Origin: Oceanobacillus manasiensis
GTDB taxonomy: Bacteria; Bacillota; Bacilli; Bacillales; Amphibacillaceae
Assembly (NCBI RefSeq): GCF_000724085.1
Contig: NZ_CCDL010000001.1
Location: forward strand, 1,116,001-1,180,000
Length of the DNA: 64,000 nucleotides
Direction: 5' to 3'
Under the pieces are notes generated by a model, which did no database searches, had not been told where the DNA came from, and saw only the letters and a program-made list of their open reading frames with translations. Shown here piece by piece: positions 51,891 through 61,810 of the stretch (positions are counted from its first letter, which is position 1; each line of letters opens with the position of its first letter). The translations under genes were made by a program, and so were the position numbers.

Positions 51891-52972
51891 AAGTTCTAGT
51901 GTTAGCAAACTTTGGTATGGGTTTATATAATTTTAGAAAAGAGTTATTAGAAGAATTGATTAAGCAGAATAATGATGTTTACATTTCTTTACCTAAGGAT
52001 GAATATGTACCAAAGTTAAAAAGTTTAGGATGCAAATTCGTAGATATCCATTTAGATAGACGTGGGACAAATCCACTAACAGAATTTAAGCTATTACTTA
52101 ATTATATAAAATTAATAAAAAGCATTGGGCCAGATGTTGTTTTAACATATACGATTAAACCTAATGTTTATGGTGGCTTGGCTTGTAGATTATCTAATGT
52201 TCCTTATATAGCAAATATTACAGGCTTAGGGACTGCTGTTGAAAATAGAGGGGTATTACAAAAAGTCACTTTATTCCTATATAAAATATCATTAAAAAAA
52301 GCGAAATGTGTGTTCTTTCAAAATAGAGATAATAAAGAGTTTCTTACTGAACAGAAAATAATTAAAGGCAATTATAAAATATTACCGGGTTCTGGTGTAA
52401 ATCTTGAACATTATTCTTTATTGGATTATCCACCAGACGATAATATAAATTTCTTATTTATTTCACGAGTAATGAAAGAAAAGGGGATTGATCAATATTT
52501 AGATGCTGCCACTTATATAAAGAAGAAATATCCAAATACAGCCTTTCATATAGTAGGTTTTTGTGAGGAGACATATGAAGATAAACTTAAAGAAATGCAA
52601 AATAAAGGTATTATAATATACCATGGCAAACAAAATGATGTTAGGGAATTCCATAAAATATCGCATTGTACAGTTCATCCCACCTATTATCCCGAAGGTA
52701 TGTCCAATGTATTGCTTGAAAGCGCAGCTTGCGGGAGGCCAATTATTACTACTAATCGGAGTGGTTGTAGAGAAATAGTTGATGAAGCTATAAATGGATT
52801 TGTTGTTCAACAGAAAAATAGTAAAGATTTGATAGCTAAAATTGAAAAGTTCATATCTTTAAGTTATGAAAAAAAGAAAAGATTGGGATTAAGTGGTAGA
52901 AACAAAGTGGAGACAGAATTTAATCGACAAATTATTGTTGAAGCGTATAAAGAACAAATAATAAATATCTAA
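51887..52972 (+). CDS. GT4-family glycosyltransferase (PglA-like)
   Basis: 361-residue cytoplasmic GT-B enzyme. N-terminal LVLANFGMGLYNFRKELL and DVVLTYTIKPNVYGGLAC, and C-terminal FLFISRVMKEKGIDQYLDAA, HPTYYPEGMSNVLLESAACG (E-x7-E donor motif). This pattern is typical of transferases acting second, directly after a bacillosamine-type sugar. Start ATG overlaps the acetyltransferase stop (ATGA). The acceptor inference rests on position. Confidence 0.92.
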   Translation: MKVLVLANFGMGLYNFRKELLEELIKQNNDVYISLPKDEYVPKLKSLGCKFVDIHLDRRGTNPLTEFKLLLNYIKLIKSIGPDVVLTYTIKPNVYGGLACRLSNVPYIANITGLGTAVENRGVLQKVTLFLYKISLKKAKCVFFQNRDNKEFLTEQKIIKGNYKILPGSGVNLEHYSLLDYPPDDNINFLFISRVMKEKGIDQYLDAATYIKKKYPNTAFHIVGFCEETYEDKLKEMQNKGIIIYHGKQNDVREFHKISHCTVHPTYYPEGMSNVLLESAACGRPIITTNRSGCREIVDEAINGFVVQQKNSKDLIAKIEKFISLSYEKKKRLGLSGRNKVETEFNRQIIVEAYKEQIINI

Positions 52973-52992
52973 GAAGGTAATGGTATTGAATA

Positions 52993-54144
52993 ATGAAAAA
53001 AATCATGTTCTTGGAGTCAAGGTATGACTCCTTCTATGGCGCGCAAAAAAGTATGCTAAAACTTATACAAGGTCTTGATAGCAATAAATTCAGTTACAAA
53101 GTAGTGACAACTGGGGACGGTAAATTAATGAAAGGGTTAGAAGAAAATAATGTTCCAGTTGATGTGTTGAAATTAGGGGAAAAAGCTAATGTTTTTGGAG
53201 GAAAGGTTTTAGACTACTCTATTTTTGAAAAAATTGTAGTCATTCTTCAAATCATTATATATAACATAAAGTTGATACACTATATTAAGAAAAACAATAT
53301 TGATATTGTATATGTAAATGATTTAAGGGCCTTTTTATATTCTGTGATAGCAACAAAATTGTTACGGAAAAAAAATGTATGGTATATCAGGGCTGATATT
53401 ACTAATTCTTTTCTTACAAACCTGGGTCTTAGATTTTCAAATAAGATTATAACAATTGCTCATGGGGTATTAGAACATATTCCTCAGGAGAAAATTGAAA
53501 AATTTAATTATAAAATAACAAATATTTATACGGGTTTTGACTTTGATCAATATAAAATTTATGAGAAAAAAGAATCAAAAATAAACTTTGGAATATCAAC
53601 GAACAAGCATGTTATTGGTTACTTAGGCTCAATAAATGAAAGAAAAGGGCTGGACGTTCTTATTGATAGTTATATTGAAGTTTCTAAAATCTATAATGAC
53701 TTACACCTTCTATTAATAGGGGATGTGAGTACCGGCTATGAAGAATATTGGGAACAGCAATCGAAAAAATTGGAAAGCGAAGATGTAGCATTTTCACATC
53801 AACCTTTTAGAAAAAATGTGAGTCAAGCATTTAGCGCAATGGATACATTTGTTTTACCATCGAATTCAGAAGGGTTGCCTAGAGTAGTGATAGAAGCTAT
53901 GGGGCATAAACTTCCTGTAATAGCAACGGATGTTGGTGGTACAAAAGAGGTGATACCAAGTGATGAGTTTGGCATTATAATTAGAAAAGGAAATACAAAC
54001 GAGCTCATACACAGTATCAAGCTATTAAAAGAGGATAAGGTTTATAGATCTAAACTGAGCCAGAAAGGACAGGAATTTTGTAAAACAAATTTCTCTAACA
54101 ATAGATTTGTCAGAGAAATTAACGATTATTTTGGGAGAATTTAA
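52993..54144 (+). CDS. GT4-family glycosyltransferase
   Basis: 383 residues, GT-B fold. IMFLESRYDSFYGAQKSMLK at the N-terminus, VIGYLGSINERKGLDVLIDS and VLPSNSEGLPRVVIEAMGHK in the donor-binding half. DNA is visibly more AT-rich than in the first part of the locus, as is common for exchanged capsule genes. Donor and acceptor unknown. Begins 20 bases after the preceding gene. Confidence 0.9.
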   Translation: MKKIMFLESRYDSFYGAQKSMLKLIQGLDSNKFSYKVVTTGDGKLMKGLEENNVPVDVLKLGEKANVFGGKVLDYSIFEKIVVILQIIIYNIKLIHYIKKNNIDIVYVNDLRAFLYSVIATKLLRKKNVWYIRADITNSFLTNLGLRFSNKIITIAHGVLEHIPQEKIEKFNYKITNIYTGFDFDQYKIYEKKESKINFGISTNKHVIGYLGSINERKGLDVLIDSYIEVSKIYNDLHLLLIGDVSTGYEEYWEQQSKKLESEDVAFSHQPFRKNVSQAFSAMDTFVLPSNSEGLPRVVIEAMGHKLPVIATDVGGTKEVIPSDEFGIIIRKGNTNELIHSIKLLKEDKVYRSKLSQKGQEFCKTNFSNNRFVREINDYFGRI

Positions 54145-54217
54145 AAAAGAACTATTAGTAAGAACTCTATTAGCATTAAGTTGTGATGATTATAAAATAA
54201 AGGATTTGGTAGTTTAT

Positions 54218-55399
54218 ATGAAAAATATATTAGTATGTGGTGTAGGAAATTCAAAAAATTTAGGGGATCGTTTAATTGCAGAGACTGTTAATCTAATTAT
54301 AAAAAAGATTAACAATCAATACCGGATTACAAATTTTGATTTTACTATGGGAAGCATTGATGATTTACCTAAAAAGCCTAACATTAAATTAAACTCGGAA
54401 AGTCTAATTAAAAAATTTACACCTAATACATTAAGAAGATTTAAAGTATATTCAAATTATAAAAAAAACACAGGGTTAAAGATTGAACTAAAGAAGAGAG
54501 TAATGGAATCAGACATTGTGGTTATTGGTGGGGGACAATTATTAATCGATAATTGTCTTAATTTCCCTCTAGGGATAAAAAATGTAATAGATGAGGCTAA
54601 ACGGTATAATAAACCTGTGATCTTTACTTTTGTAGGAGGAAGAGCACCTTGGGGAGAAAGGGCTAAAAGCCTTTTTTTAGAAGCGCTAGAATATTCAAGT
54701 TATATCTCTGTCCGAGATAGCGATACTAAAGCATTTTTAGTCTCTCTTGATCCCGGACTCAATAAAAAAGTAATAATTACGTCCGACCCCGCTTTGTTTT
54801 TAAATGAAATGTGTTCTATTAAAAGTAATAATAATTCAAAAACGCAAATTGGACTAGGAGTTATGGATCCTAATGAATTTAAAAAAAGTAATGATTCATT
54901 TGTTAGCAGAAAAGAGTGTGCTAGGTGGTGGACATCTTTAGCTGAAAAACTAGTATCCTATGGTTACGAAGTTAATATATTTACCAATGGAGCTCCCACA
55001 GATAATGGTTTTGTTGAATATTTTTTAAAGACACAGTTGGAAAAAACAAAAGGGGTATCTATTAGAAAGTACCCAAGCAATTATGAAGAACTAATAGATG
55101 TCATATACCAGCAAGATTTAGTTGTTGCACAAAGATTACATGCATGTCTACCTTCTATTTCATTTATGAAACATACATTTGGAATTAAGTGGGATATAAA
55201 GGTACAAAGCATTTTTAAAGAGTTAGAACTTGAAGACTATTTGATTAACTTTAAAGAGAACACAGATGAGATTGCAATAGCAATTCATAATAAACTTCAA
55301 AAGAGTGGTAACTTAGATATAAAAGTTTCAAAAAATATCCAGGACAAAAAAAGGGAGATGTTAAACTTTGTCAAAGCAGGTCTTGGAGAGGAAAATTAA
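54218..55399 (+). CDS. Polysaccharide pyruvyl transferase family protein
   Basis: 393 residues of the CsaB/WcaK/AmsJ family, which add a pyruvate ketal from phosphoenolpyruvate to a sugar. ILVCGVGNSKNLGDRLIAET is the typical start, VVIGGGQLLID the glycine-rich loop, SVRDSDTKAFL, and DLVVAQRLHACLPSISF with the conserved Arg-His. The frame is open from 54107 and overlaps the previous gene; ATG 54218 gives the normal N-terminus, though its ribosome site is weak. A pyruvyl group would add negative charge to the polymer. Confidence 0.9.
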   Translation: MKNILVCGVGNSKNLGDRLIAETVNLIIKKINNQYRITNFDFTMGSIDDLPKKPNIKLNSESLIKKFTPNTLRRFKVYSNYKKNTGLKIELKKRVMESDIVVIGGGQLLIDNCLNFPLGIKNVIDEAKRYNKPVIFTFVGGRAPWGERAKSLFLEALEYSSYISVRDSDTKAFLVSLDPGLNKKVIITSDPALFLNEMCSIKSNNNSKTQIGLGVMDPNEFKKSNDSFVSRKECARWWTSLAEKLVSYGYEVNIFTNGAPTDNGFVEYFLKTQLEKTKGVSIRKYPSNYEELIDVIYQQDLVVAQRLHACLPSISFMKHTFGIKWDIKVQSIFKELELEDYLINFKENTDEIAIAIHNKLQKSGNLDIKVSKNIQDKKREMLNFVKAGLGEEN

Positions 55400-56513
55400 G
55401 GTTCTACATGTAGTAGGGAGTATGACAGCCGGTGGATTAGAAACATTAATAATGAATTTATACAGGAACATGGATAGAAGTAAGGTACAGTTTGATTTTG
55501 CTGTTCAAACAAATGAAAAATGTTTTTATGATGATGAAATTATTCAAAAAGGCGGAAAAATAATACCACACCCCAAACCAAGTGATAATCTAATAAAGTA
55601 TAAAATGGCCCTTAAGGAAACTATTAAAAAGTACGGTCCATATGATGTTATACACAGCCATGTTCTTTTCTTTAGTGGAGTAGTAATTGATATTGCAAAT
55701 AAAGAAAATATACCTATTAGAATTGCACATAGTCATACTTCCAATAATAGCAAGTATAACTCACTTTTGAGGAAAATGTATAAAAGGATAATGAGAAAAA
55801 AAATAATTAACAATGCTACTCACCTGATTGGGTGCTCCAGTGAAGCTTGTGAATTTTTGTTTGGAAATAATTCACTAGAAGCAGGGATTACGCGACACTT
55901 TCCTAATGCAATAGACCCAAAAAGGTTTAAAACATTAAAAAAAGATAGTAATTATCTTACTAATGAACTTAAATTACCAGATGATTCGCTGATAATTGGA
56001 CATATTGGTCGTTTTACAAAGGCAAAAAACCATGTTCTTCTAATAGAAGTATTTACCGAGTACTTAAAGCGAAATGCAAATGCTCACCTAATATTAGTAG
56101 GAGATGGTGAGGAAAGAAAATGTATTGAACAATTAGTCTATGAGAATATGATAGAAGAAAATGTACATTTTTTGGGTTTAAGAGAGGATATTGAAAAGAT
56201 CCTGTCAGCAATAGATTTATTTCTTTTTCCATCATTATATGAAGGGTTGGGTATTGCTTTAATAGAAGCACAAGCAGCAGGGGTGCCTTGTCTCATATCC
56301 GATACAATTCCAGTTGAAGCCGATCTAAACATTGGTCTAGCCCAGAGACGTAACCTTTCTGATAAGAATGATGAGTGGGTGCAAGCAATAGATGAGGTTA
56401 AAAAAATAGAAAGTCCAAGCTGGGATAATAGAGAATCTGCTTTAAAAGATACAGGATATGATATTAATATTAGTTCGAAAAAGTTGTTGAAAATATATAG
56501 TGGTGAAGAATAA
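55368..56513 (+). CDS. GT4-family glycosyltransferase
   Basis: 381 residues, GT-B fold. VLHVVGSMTAGGLETLIMNL is the common start of EpsF-like GT4 enzymes; IGHIGRFTKAKNHVLLIEVF and FLFPSLYEGLGIALIEAQAA (E-x7-E) form the donor side. TTG start 55368 behind AAGGGAG, inside the last codons of the pyruvyl transferase gene, implies coupled translation. Third glycosyltransferase of the locus. Confidence 0.92.
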   Translation: MSKQVLERKIKVLHVVGSMTAGGLETLIMNLYRNMDRSKVQFDFAVQTNEKCFYDDEIIQKGGKIIPHPKPSDNLIKYKMALKETIKKYGPYDVIHSHVLFFSGVVIDIANKENIPIRIAHSHTSNNSKYNSLLRKMYKRIMRKKIINNATHLIGCSSEACEFLFGNNSLEAGITRHFPNAIDPKRFKTLKKDSNYLTNELKLPDDSLIIGHIGRFTKAKNHVLLIEVFTEYLKRNANAHLILVGDGEERKCIEQLVYENMIEENVHFLGLREDIEKILSAIDLFLFPSLYEGLGIALIEAQAAGVPCLISDTIPVEADLNIGLAQRRNLSDKNDEWVQAIDEVKKIESPSWDNRESALKDTGYDINISSKKLLKIYSGEE

Positions 56514-57341
56514 ATGGAGTTAATTATTGTAAAATAGGAACATTGTGGTCATTGTTAGGGTAACTTGCTAATGAAGTATTCGGTTTTCTGGTACTTAAAA
56601 CTAGATTTTTGATCTGACTAATACGGCCTTTTACAAACTATTCACCACTGAATGTATTAACAGTGCCAATCTGTCACTTAGATTTTTCTTCTTTTTGAAT
56701 AAGTTCATATGTTTCATTACCCGTCAATTAACATACGTCTGTCAAAAAGATTAGTCTATTACGAGGTTCCAATGTTTTGTTATTTCAATGAGTTTTTATC
56801 TCTATATAAAACAGGCATTTAAAGGTAGCAATTGCGTAATCTACAGTCTTGTTCTTGTAACTTTCTGAATAGGATAAGCGAAACACTCAATTAATACAAA
56901 TAATTAAAAGTGGCCTTTTTAATAGCTTGTCTATGCGTTTAGGGTTACTTTTGGTTACAAAGGATTTTAATTATAATATTTTTTGCGCAGATTTCACACT
57001 AACTATATTTTTGTTTCGTTATAGCTTGAATTCAGTTTATCAATATATTTATTTTAATGGATGGTATAATTAATATCTCTCAATGGGAATCATATAACAC
57101 TTGTACTCCCAATAATATTTTTTTGAGAAAAACTGGGGATTTTTCCATCTTCTAGTTTTGACATAATCACTTGGTTAGATAGGCAAACTTTACATCTTAG
57201 AGTCTTATTAAACAAACGATTAATAAAAAACGGAGAGCAATCGTTTGTTTAATAATGCTAATACGGAAGTTTGCTATTAAACCGATAAAAATTACTAAAA
57301 AAGTTGAATGACAGCAGAAGTCAACTCAGGAGTGTTTGTTT
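56514..57341. other. 828-bp gene-free stretch in the polysaccharide locus
   Basis: AT-rich with stops in all frames. The only clear structure is a nested inverted repeat at 57183-57274. Possibly a scar of gene loss or an old insertion; I recognise no protein remnant here. Confidence 0.45.
57183..57274. repeat. Nested inverted repeat
   Basis: Inner arms TTATTAAACAAACGATT (57205-57221) and AATCGTTTGTTTAATAA (57239-57255) are perfect over 17 bases with a 17-base loop. Outer arms GCAAACTT (57183-57190) and AAGTTTGC (57267-57274) are also exact. It ends 67 bases before the polymerase gene and lacks a T-run, so it is not a simple terminator. Confidence 0.7.
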
Positions 57342-58565
57342 GTGGAATATATTTATAAAATAGAAAAAAATTATAGGCATTTAAAAACGGCAGCTTTTAT
57401 TTTCTTTTTTGCTTATTCTATACTTTTTGTTTTACTTGGTAGGGTTCTGTTTGGGGTTGATGAAACGATTGCTATACTTATACTTACAGTAGCACTCTTA
57501 CCCTTTATTTTGATGTTAAACGAAATGAAGGGTAGGAATATAAACATTATTGCTCTTATTATTCCTGGAGTAATTATGATATTAGGTAAAATAATGTATG
57601 CTATTATTTTAGACCCTTTGGCCACTTTAGATGCTACAAGATATTACGTCCAAGTTGCTCAATATCAACATAATTTTGACCAGTTTCTAGATTTCTTTTG
57701 GGCTAGTTTTACAACAGATTACTTAATGATGTCTTCGTATCCATCATTTGGTATTGTTTATTTACCTATGTATATTTTATTTAATACTGATAGCCCATTA
57801 TTAATCGTATTATTTAATTCCACCAACTTGATATTAATCTCTTATTTTTCATATTTGATTACAAAAAGACACTTTTGGCAAGAGGTAAATAACACTTTAT
57901 TTTCTAGATTAATTATAGCAGGGCTGTTGATTAGTCCTACTCTTATGTATTGGAGTTCCACTTTTTCAAAAGACATATTTAGTGTATTGTTAGCGATAAT
58001 TTCATTGTATTTTCTATTAGACAAACGATACATTTTGTTTTTTTTGTTTCTCGTTTATTCAACCATGTTAAGGCCATATTCAATTGTTATTATTGCAATT
58101 TACTATGTGTTTTACAGAGGTTCAAAAAAATTAATGTGGATGGGGGTATTAGGCTCTACCGCAGTTGTAGCATATTATGTTGGGGTGAAAGGAGTTGTTA
58201 ATATATTTAACACTCTGGCATACCTGATTGCATCACCGAATCCTTTTAGTTTAGTAAATTGGGATAGATTCTTTTTGCTTGAAGTGGAGATTTTGATTCT
58301 TTTGGGCGGATTAGCCTTATCGTTTTATGTGTTTATTAATGATAAGCAAAGTCGTAAATTTTATCTATTAGCACTAGGTGGGCTTTATATATATTCTTGT
58401 GTGATGACTCTGCTGGGATTCGGGGTAATTGATGGAAGAGAGCAGTCATATAGTTTGGGAAGCGTAGGGGACGACATGTCAAGAAAAAAACTACCTATAA
58501 TAGTTTTGTATTATACTGTTATTAGCTATACGATTGTTAGGTTAAGTAAAAAGTATCATTGGTAG
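57342..58565 (+). CDS. Wzy-like polysaccharide polymerase
   Basis: 407-residue polytopic membrane protein with about 10-11 helices and a large loop around DPLATLDATRYYVQVAQYQH. SPTLMYWSSTFSKDIFSV and YSTMLRPYSIVIIAIYYVFY (Arg in the LRP turn) resemble capsule and O-antigen polymerases. The family is very divergent, so the call rests mainly on topology, locus and the presence of Wzx. GTG 57342 is spaced properly from CAGGAG; TTG 57336 is too close. Confidence 0.75.
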   Translation: MEYIYKIEKNYRHLKTAAFIFFFAYSILFVLLGRVLFGVDETIAILILTVALLPFILMLNEMKGRNINIIALIIPGVIMILGKIMYAIILDPLATLDATRYYVQVAQYQHNFDQFLDFFWASFTTDYLMMSSYPSFGIVYLPMYILFNTDSPLLIVLFNSTNLILISYFSYLITKRHFWQEVNNTLFSRLIIAGLLISPTLMYWSSTFSKDIFSVLLAIISLYFLLDKRYILFFLFLVYSTMLRPYSIVIIAIYYVFYRGSKKLMWMGVLGSTAVVAYYVGVKGVVNIFNTLAYLIASPNPFSLVNWDRFFLLEVEILILLGGLALSFYVFINDKQSRKFYLLALGGLYIYSCVMTLLGFGVIDGREQSYSLGSVGDDMSRKKLPIIVLYYTVISYTIVRLSKKYHW

Positions 58566-58642
58566 TTTCACACATTTAGATGATCTCTGTTTATTATTTC
58601 CGACTCAACGATTATGAAAGATATAACTTGGAATGAAAACTT

Positions 58643-58886
58643 TTAGATGCTGAAATATCTTATCCAAAAGAAACGAAAACTGAGATTAGAAAAAAACGTA
58701 AATTGGATATTTTGATAAGGTTAGCTGAAAAGCTTTCTGCTGGATTTCTGCACACGAGAATTGAATTTTATAGTACTAAGGAGAGTTATCTTTGGTGAGG
58801 TCACTTTCTTTCATCAAAATGGAATGAGAAAGTTTAATCCTCCTGAATTTTAAGAGAGAGTTGGTAACTATTTGAACTACCTATAA
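58643..58886 (+). pseudogene. Decayed TupA-like ATP-grasp gene (C-terminal remnant)
   Basis: Frame 1 (58643-58798) reads LDAEISYPKETKTE, then ILIRLAEKLSAGFLHTRIEF and YSTKESYLW-stop. A +1 shift continues VIFGEVTFFHQNGMRKFNPP and EF-stop (58851), and ERVGNYLNYL-stop to 58886. Joined, this is the C-terminal pattern of TupA-like ATP-grasp proteins of teichuronic/capsule loci (IAEKLS..F.FVRVDFY, FGELTF, G..KFNP.E). At least one frameshift and one in-frame stop. Upstream parts (58600-58640) are too decayed to follow. Confidence 0.72.
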
Positions 58887-59142
58887 AATCCTATGATTAA
58901 GATTAGAGCTCTTTTTAATTTAGGGATTGTAACCTGCCTTAATAGTAAGTGGAAATGATATAAGTCAGACTCAAAATTTTTGTCTAAAATCTGTTCCTTC
59001 AGTTACATGTAATGTTGATACCCTTAAGCAATAAGAATTGAGACGGTGGCATTCAATAGTTATTTTTATGTAGAACTTGGTTGGGCTTAAATTATTAAAT
59101 TATATAGATGATTTAAATCGGAATAAGTGGAGTGATTGATAA

Positions 59143-60345
59143 ATGGTTATTATTGAGGAACCATATATAAAAAGAAATGGGGAATATTCCCGTTTATGTG
59201 CTGATGTTTTTATAGATAATAAAAAGTATGAAATGTTTTATGAGGTAGAAAATGAATATGAAAAGTATCTTTGCACTGAAAGAATAGATGCTTTTTTAAT
59301 TGGATTACTACCGTATGCTTTAAAACATAATCTTGATATTTATTCCAAGTACGAGGTTTCTGAAAAATTATATTATCAAATTAAGACTATATTAATACCA
59401 GTATTATCAAGATATATTTCCAATTATAATACTGTAAACGTTGAGGCTAAAGTTAGTTACAAAAAATTGCCAAATAAAGGTGCTGTAGGTACAGGTTTTT
59501 CTGCGGGGGTAGATTCATTTCATACACTTTACAATAATACCAATTTAGAAATAAGTAGTTATAATATTACCCACTTAACCTTTTTTAATGTTGGTTCACA
59601 TGGGTCAAAAGGAGGAAGCGAAGCAAGAAGTCTATACAGGAATAGAATGAAAAAGGCGAAAATTTTTGCTGAAGAACAAGAGTTTAAATTTGTTTCTGTT
59701 GACTCTAACCTCAGTGAAATATTAAGGCTAGAATTCGTTCAAACTCACACTTTCAGGTCATTATCTGCTGTCTTGGCATTACAAAAATTGTTTGGTGTAT
59801 ATTATTATTCTTCTGGTTTTCCCATAGATCAATTTTCAATAAAGGAAGATTCAACAGCTTATTATGATTTATTAAATGTTTATTCGCTATCAAATAATAA
59901 TGTTTCTTTTTATTCAACTGGTTTAATTGAATCTCGCTTAGAGAAAGTAAAACAAATTTCGGAGTATAAGAAATCATATAAATATTTAAATGTTTGTGCG
60001 AAGGGGGATTATAATTGTGGTAAGTGTGAAAAGTGCAAAAGAACAATTTTAGAATTTTATTCTATAAATAAACTACAATTATATAGTGATGTTTTTGATG
60101 TAGATTTATTTAATAAGAAAATAGAAAAATATTTAGGTTTTATGATAGCTAATAAAAAGAACGAAAATTATAAAGAAATTTATATAGAATTAAAAGAAAG
60201 ACATATTGAAGTACCGCTAAAAGCATACTTTTATGGAATGAGATATTTTGCTTTAAAAAAATTAAAGCTGTTACTAAGGAATAAAAAATTCAGCAGATAT
60301 GTATATGATAAATACCTTAGAAAGCAATTTAAAACGGACGCCTGA
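59143..60345 (+). CDS. QueC-like PP-loop ATPase family protein of unknown role
   Basis: 400 residues. FSAGVDSF at 119-126, after GAVGTG, is an SGGxDS-type PP-loop, the ATP-pyrophosphatase site of QueC, asparagine synthetase and related adenylating enzymes. A Cys cluster near 285-298 (C-x6-C-x2-C-x2-C in CAKGDYNCGKCEKCKR) matches the zinc site of QueC 7-cyano-7-deazaguanine synthases. A ~110-residue N-terminal domain and a basic helical C-terminus are additions to the QueC core. No other queuosine gene is near. The locus context suggests ATP-dependent modification (for example amidation) of a sugar or nucleotide-sugar; this is inference. Confidence 0.72.
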   Translation: MVIIEEPYIKRNGEYSRLCADVFIDNKKYEMFYEVENEYEKYLCTERIDAFLIGLLPYALKHNLDIYSKYEVSEKLYYQIKTILIPVLSRYISNYNTVNVEAKVSYKKLPNKGAVGTGFSAGVDSFHTLYNNTNLEISSYNITHLTFFNVGSHGSKGGSEARSLYRNRMKKAKIFAEEQEFKFVSVDSNLSEILRLEFVQTHTFRSLSAVLALQKLFGVYYYSSGFPIDQFSIKEDSTAYYDLLNVYSLSNNNVSFYSTGLIESRLEKVKQISEYKKSYKYLNVCAKGDYNCGKCEKCKRTILEFYSINKLQLYSDVFDVDLFNKKIEKYLGFMIANKKNENYKEIYIELKERHIEVPLKAYFYGMRYFALKKLKLLLRNKKFSRYVYDKYLRKQFKTDA

Positions 60346-60350
60346 ATACT

Positions 60351-61700
60351 ATGATTAGAAAAATACTTAAAAGGGTAAATATTTCAAAAAACAAAAAGAA
60401 TGTTGCAAAGATTTCAACGGGAACGATGTTAGGTCAACTAATTTCTTTAATAACACTACCAGTTCTTACACGGATATACGGTGCTGAAATATTTGGTATA
60501 TGGGCTTTAATACATTCACTTTCACTTATTATTAATTCATTTTCTGACTTTGGCTTATCCTATTCTTTAATGGTAGAAAAAGATAATAAAATACCAAAAG
60601 GTTATAAAATCATCTCAACTATATCCCTGTTTATAAGTCTATTGTCAAGTCTAATTCTAACTTTATTTTATGTATTTATGAACGAAGATATAATGGTTAG
60701 TTATAGTATTTTCTTTGTATTGATATTTTTAACTTCTTTCCTATCACAGCAAGTTCAAATATGTTATACATGGCTAAATAGAAAAGAAGAGTATGATGTT
60801 TTAATGAAAAATCCTATACTTAATCAAAGCATTTATAGTGTAGTTGGTATAATGTTAGGTTTTTTAGGATTTGTTCAATATGGTTTTTTTATTGCACATA
60901 TTCTAGGTTCGTTTGTAACCTTAATAAATATGAAAAGTAAATTACCGAAGGGCTTAGTAACATTTGATTTTAAGGAGATATATCTATATATTAGAGAAAA
61001 TCGAAAATTCGCACTTTATCAAACACCGACCAATTTCAGTAATAATTTAAAAAGTCAGACACCCACATTACTCATTAATTCTTTATGGGGATCCGAAGTA
61101 TTAGGTTACTACTCAATAACTATAAGAATATTAAAAATCCCAGTAACTTTACTAGGACAGGCTATAGGTAGGGTGTTTTTCCAAGTTGTTACAAAAATGA
61201 AGCGCCAAGGGGAAGAAATTGGTGAATATGTTTTAAACAATATATTTAAGGCTATGAAGGTTTCTGTTCTTCCTATAATACTATTGGTAGCATTTGGTGA
61301 TATAGTAACTGTTCTTTTTTTAGGGGAAGAATGGGTTGTTGCAGGTCATTTTGTAATGATTTTAGCCTTTCAATACTTTTTTATGTTTCTTCAAAGTTCG
61401 GTACAAGGATTAGCAATAACAATAGAAAAACAAAAATATGCAATGATAGCAAATTTATTACAAGTGATTGGAATAATAGTTTCACTCATTGTTGGAAAAT
61501 ACTTATTTGATAGTATATATTTAGCTTTAATACTAATGGTAATACTGTTTACTATTATTCATATATCATATTTTTGTGTACTTTTTAAAGTAATGAAAGT
61601 GAATCGATTAAGCTATGTGATAAAAGTAGTAATTAATTCGTTGATAATTATTCTTACCTCATTTATTTTAAGAAATATATTTAATTATATATTTAATTAG
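60351..61700 (+). CDS. Wzx-type polysaccharide flippase
   Basis: 449-residue membrane protein with about 12-14 helices of the MOP/PST exporter superfamily. ISTGTMLGQLISLITLPVLT and RIYGAEIFGIWALIHSLS are the classic first-helix region. Moves lipid-linked repeat units across the membrane for the polymerase. Starts five bases after the PP-loop gene, so the two are one transcript. Confidence 0.92.
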   Translation: MIRKILKRVNISKNKKNVAKISTGTMLGQLISLITLPVLTRIYGAEIFGIWALIHSLSLIINSFSDFGLSYSLMVEKDNKIPKGYKIISTISLFISLLSSLILTLFYVFMNEDIMVSYSIFFVLIFLTSFLSQQVQICYTWLNRKEEYDVLMKNPILNQSIYSVVGIMLGFLGFVQYGFFIAHILGSFVTLINMKSKLPKGLVTFDFKEIYLYIRENRKFALYQTPTNFSNNLKSQTPTLLINSLWGSEVLGYYSITIRILKIPVTLLGQAIGRVFFQVVTKMKRQGEEIGEYVLNNIFKAMKVSVLPIILLVAFGDIVTVLFLGEEWVVAGHFVMILAFQYFFMFLQSSVQGLAITIEKQKYAMIANLLQVIGIIVSLIVGKYLFDSIYLALILMVILFTIIHISYFCVLFKVMKVNRLSYVIKVVINSLIIILTSFILRNIFNYIFN

Positions 61701-61810
61701 ACATATTTTAATTTGAGACTTTAAGAAAAAGGATTGTGTTAGTAATTATGGGAACAGCATCTATTTAAGAGTATTTATCTGTTTGAGAAAATAATGAAAG
61801 GATTGTTTAT

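Noticed and set aside
56514-57182. Transposase or glycosyltransferase remnant
   Set aside because: Stops in all frames and no recognisable protein motif, unlike the TupA-like remnant at 58.6 kb.
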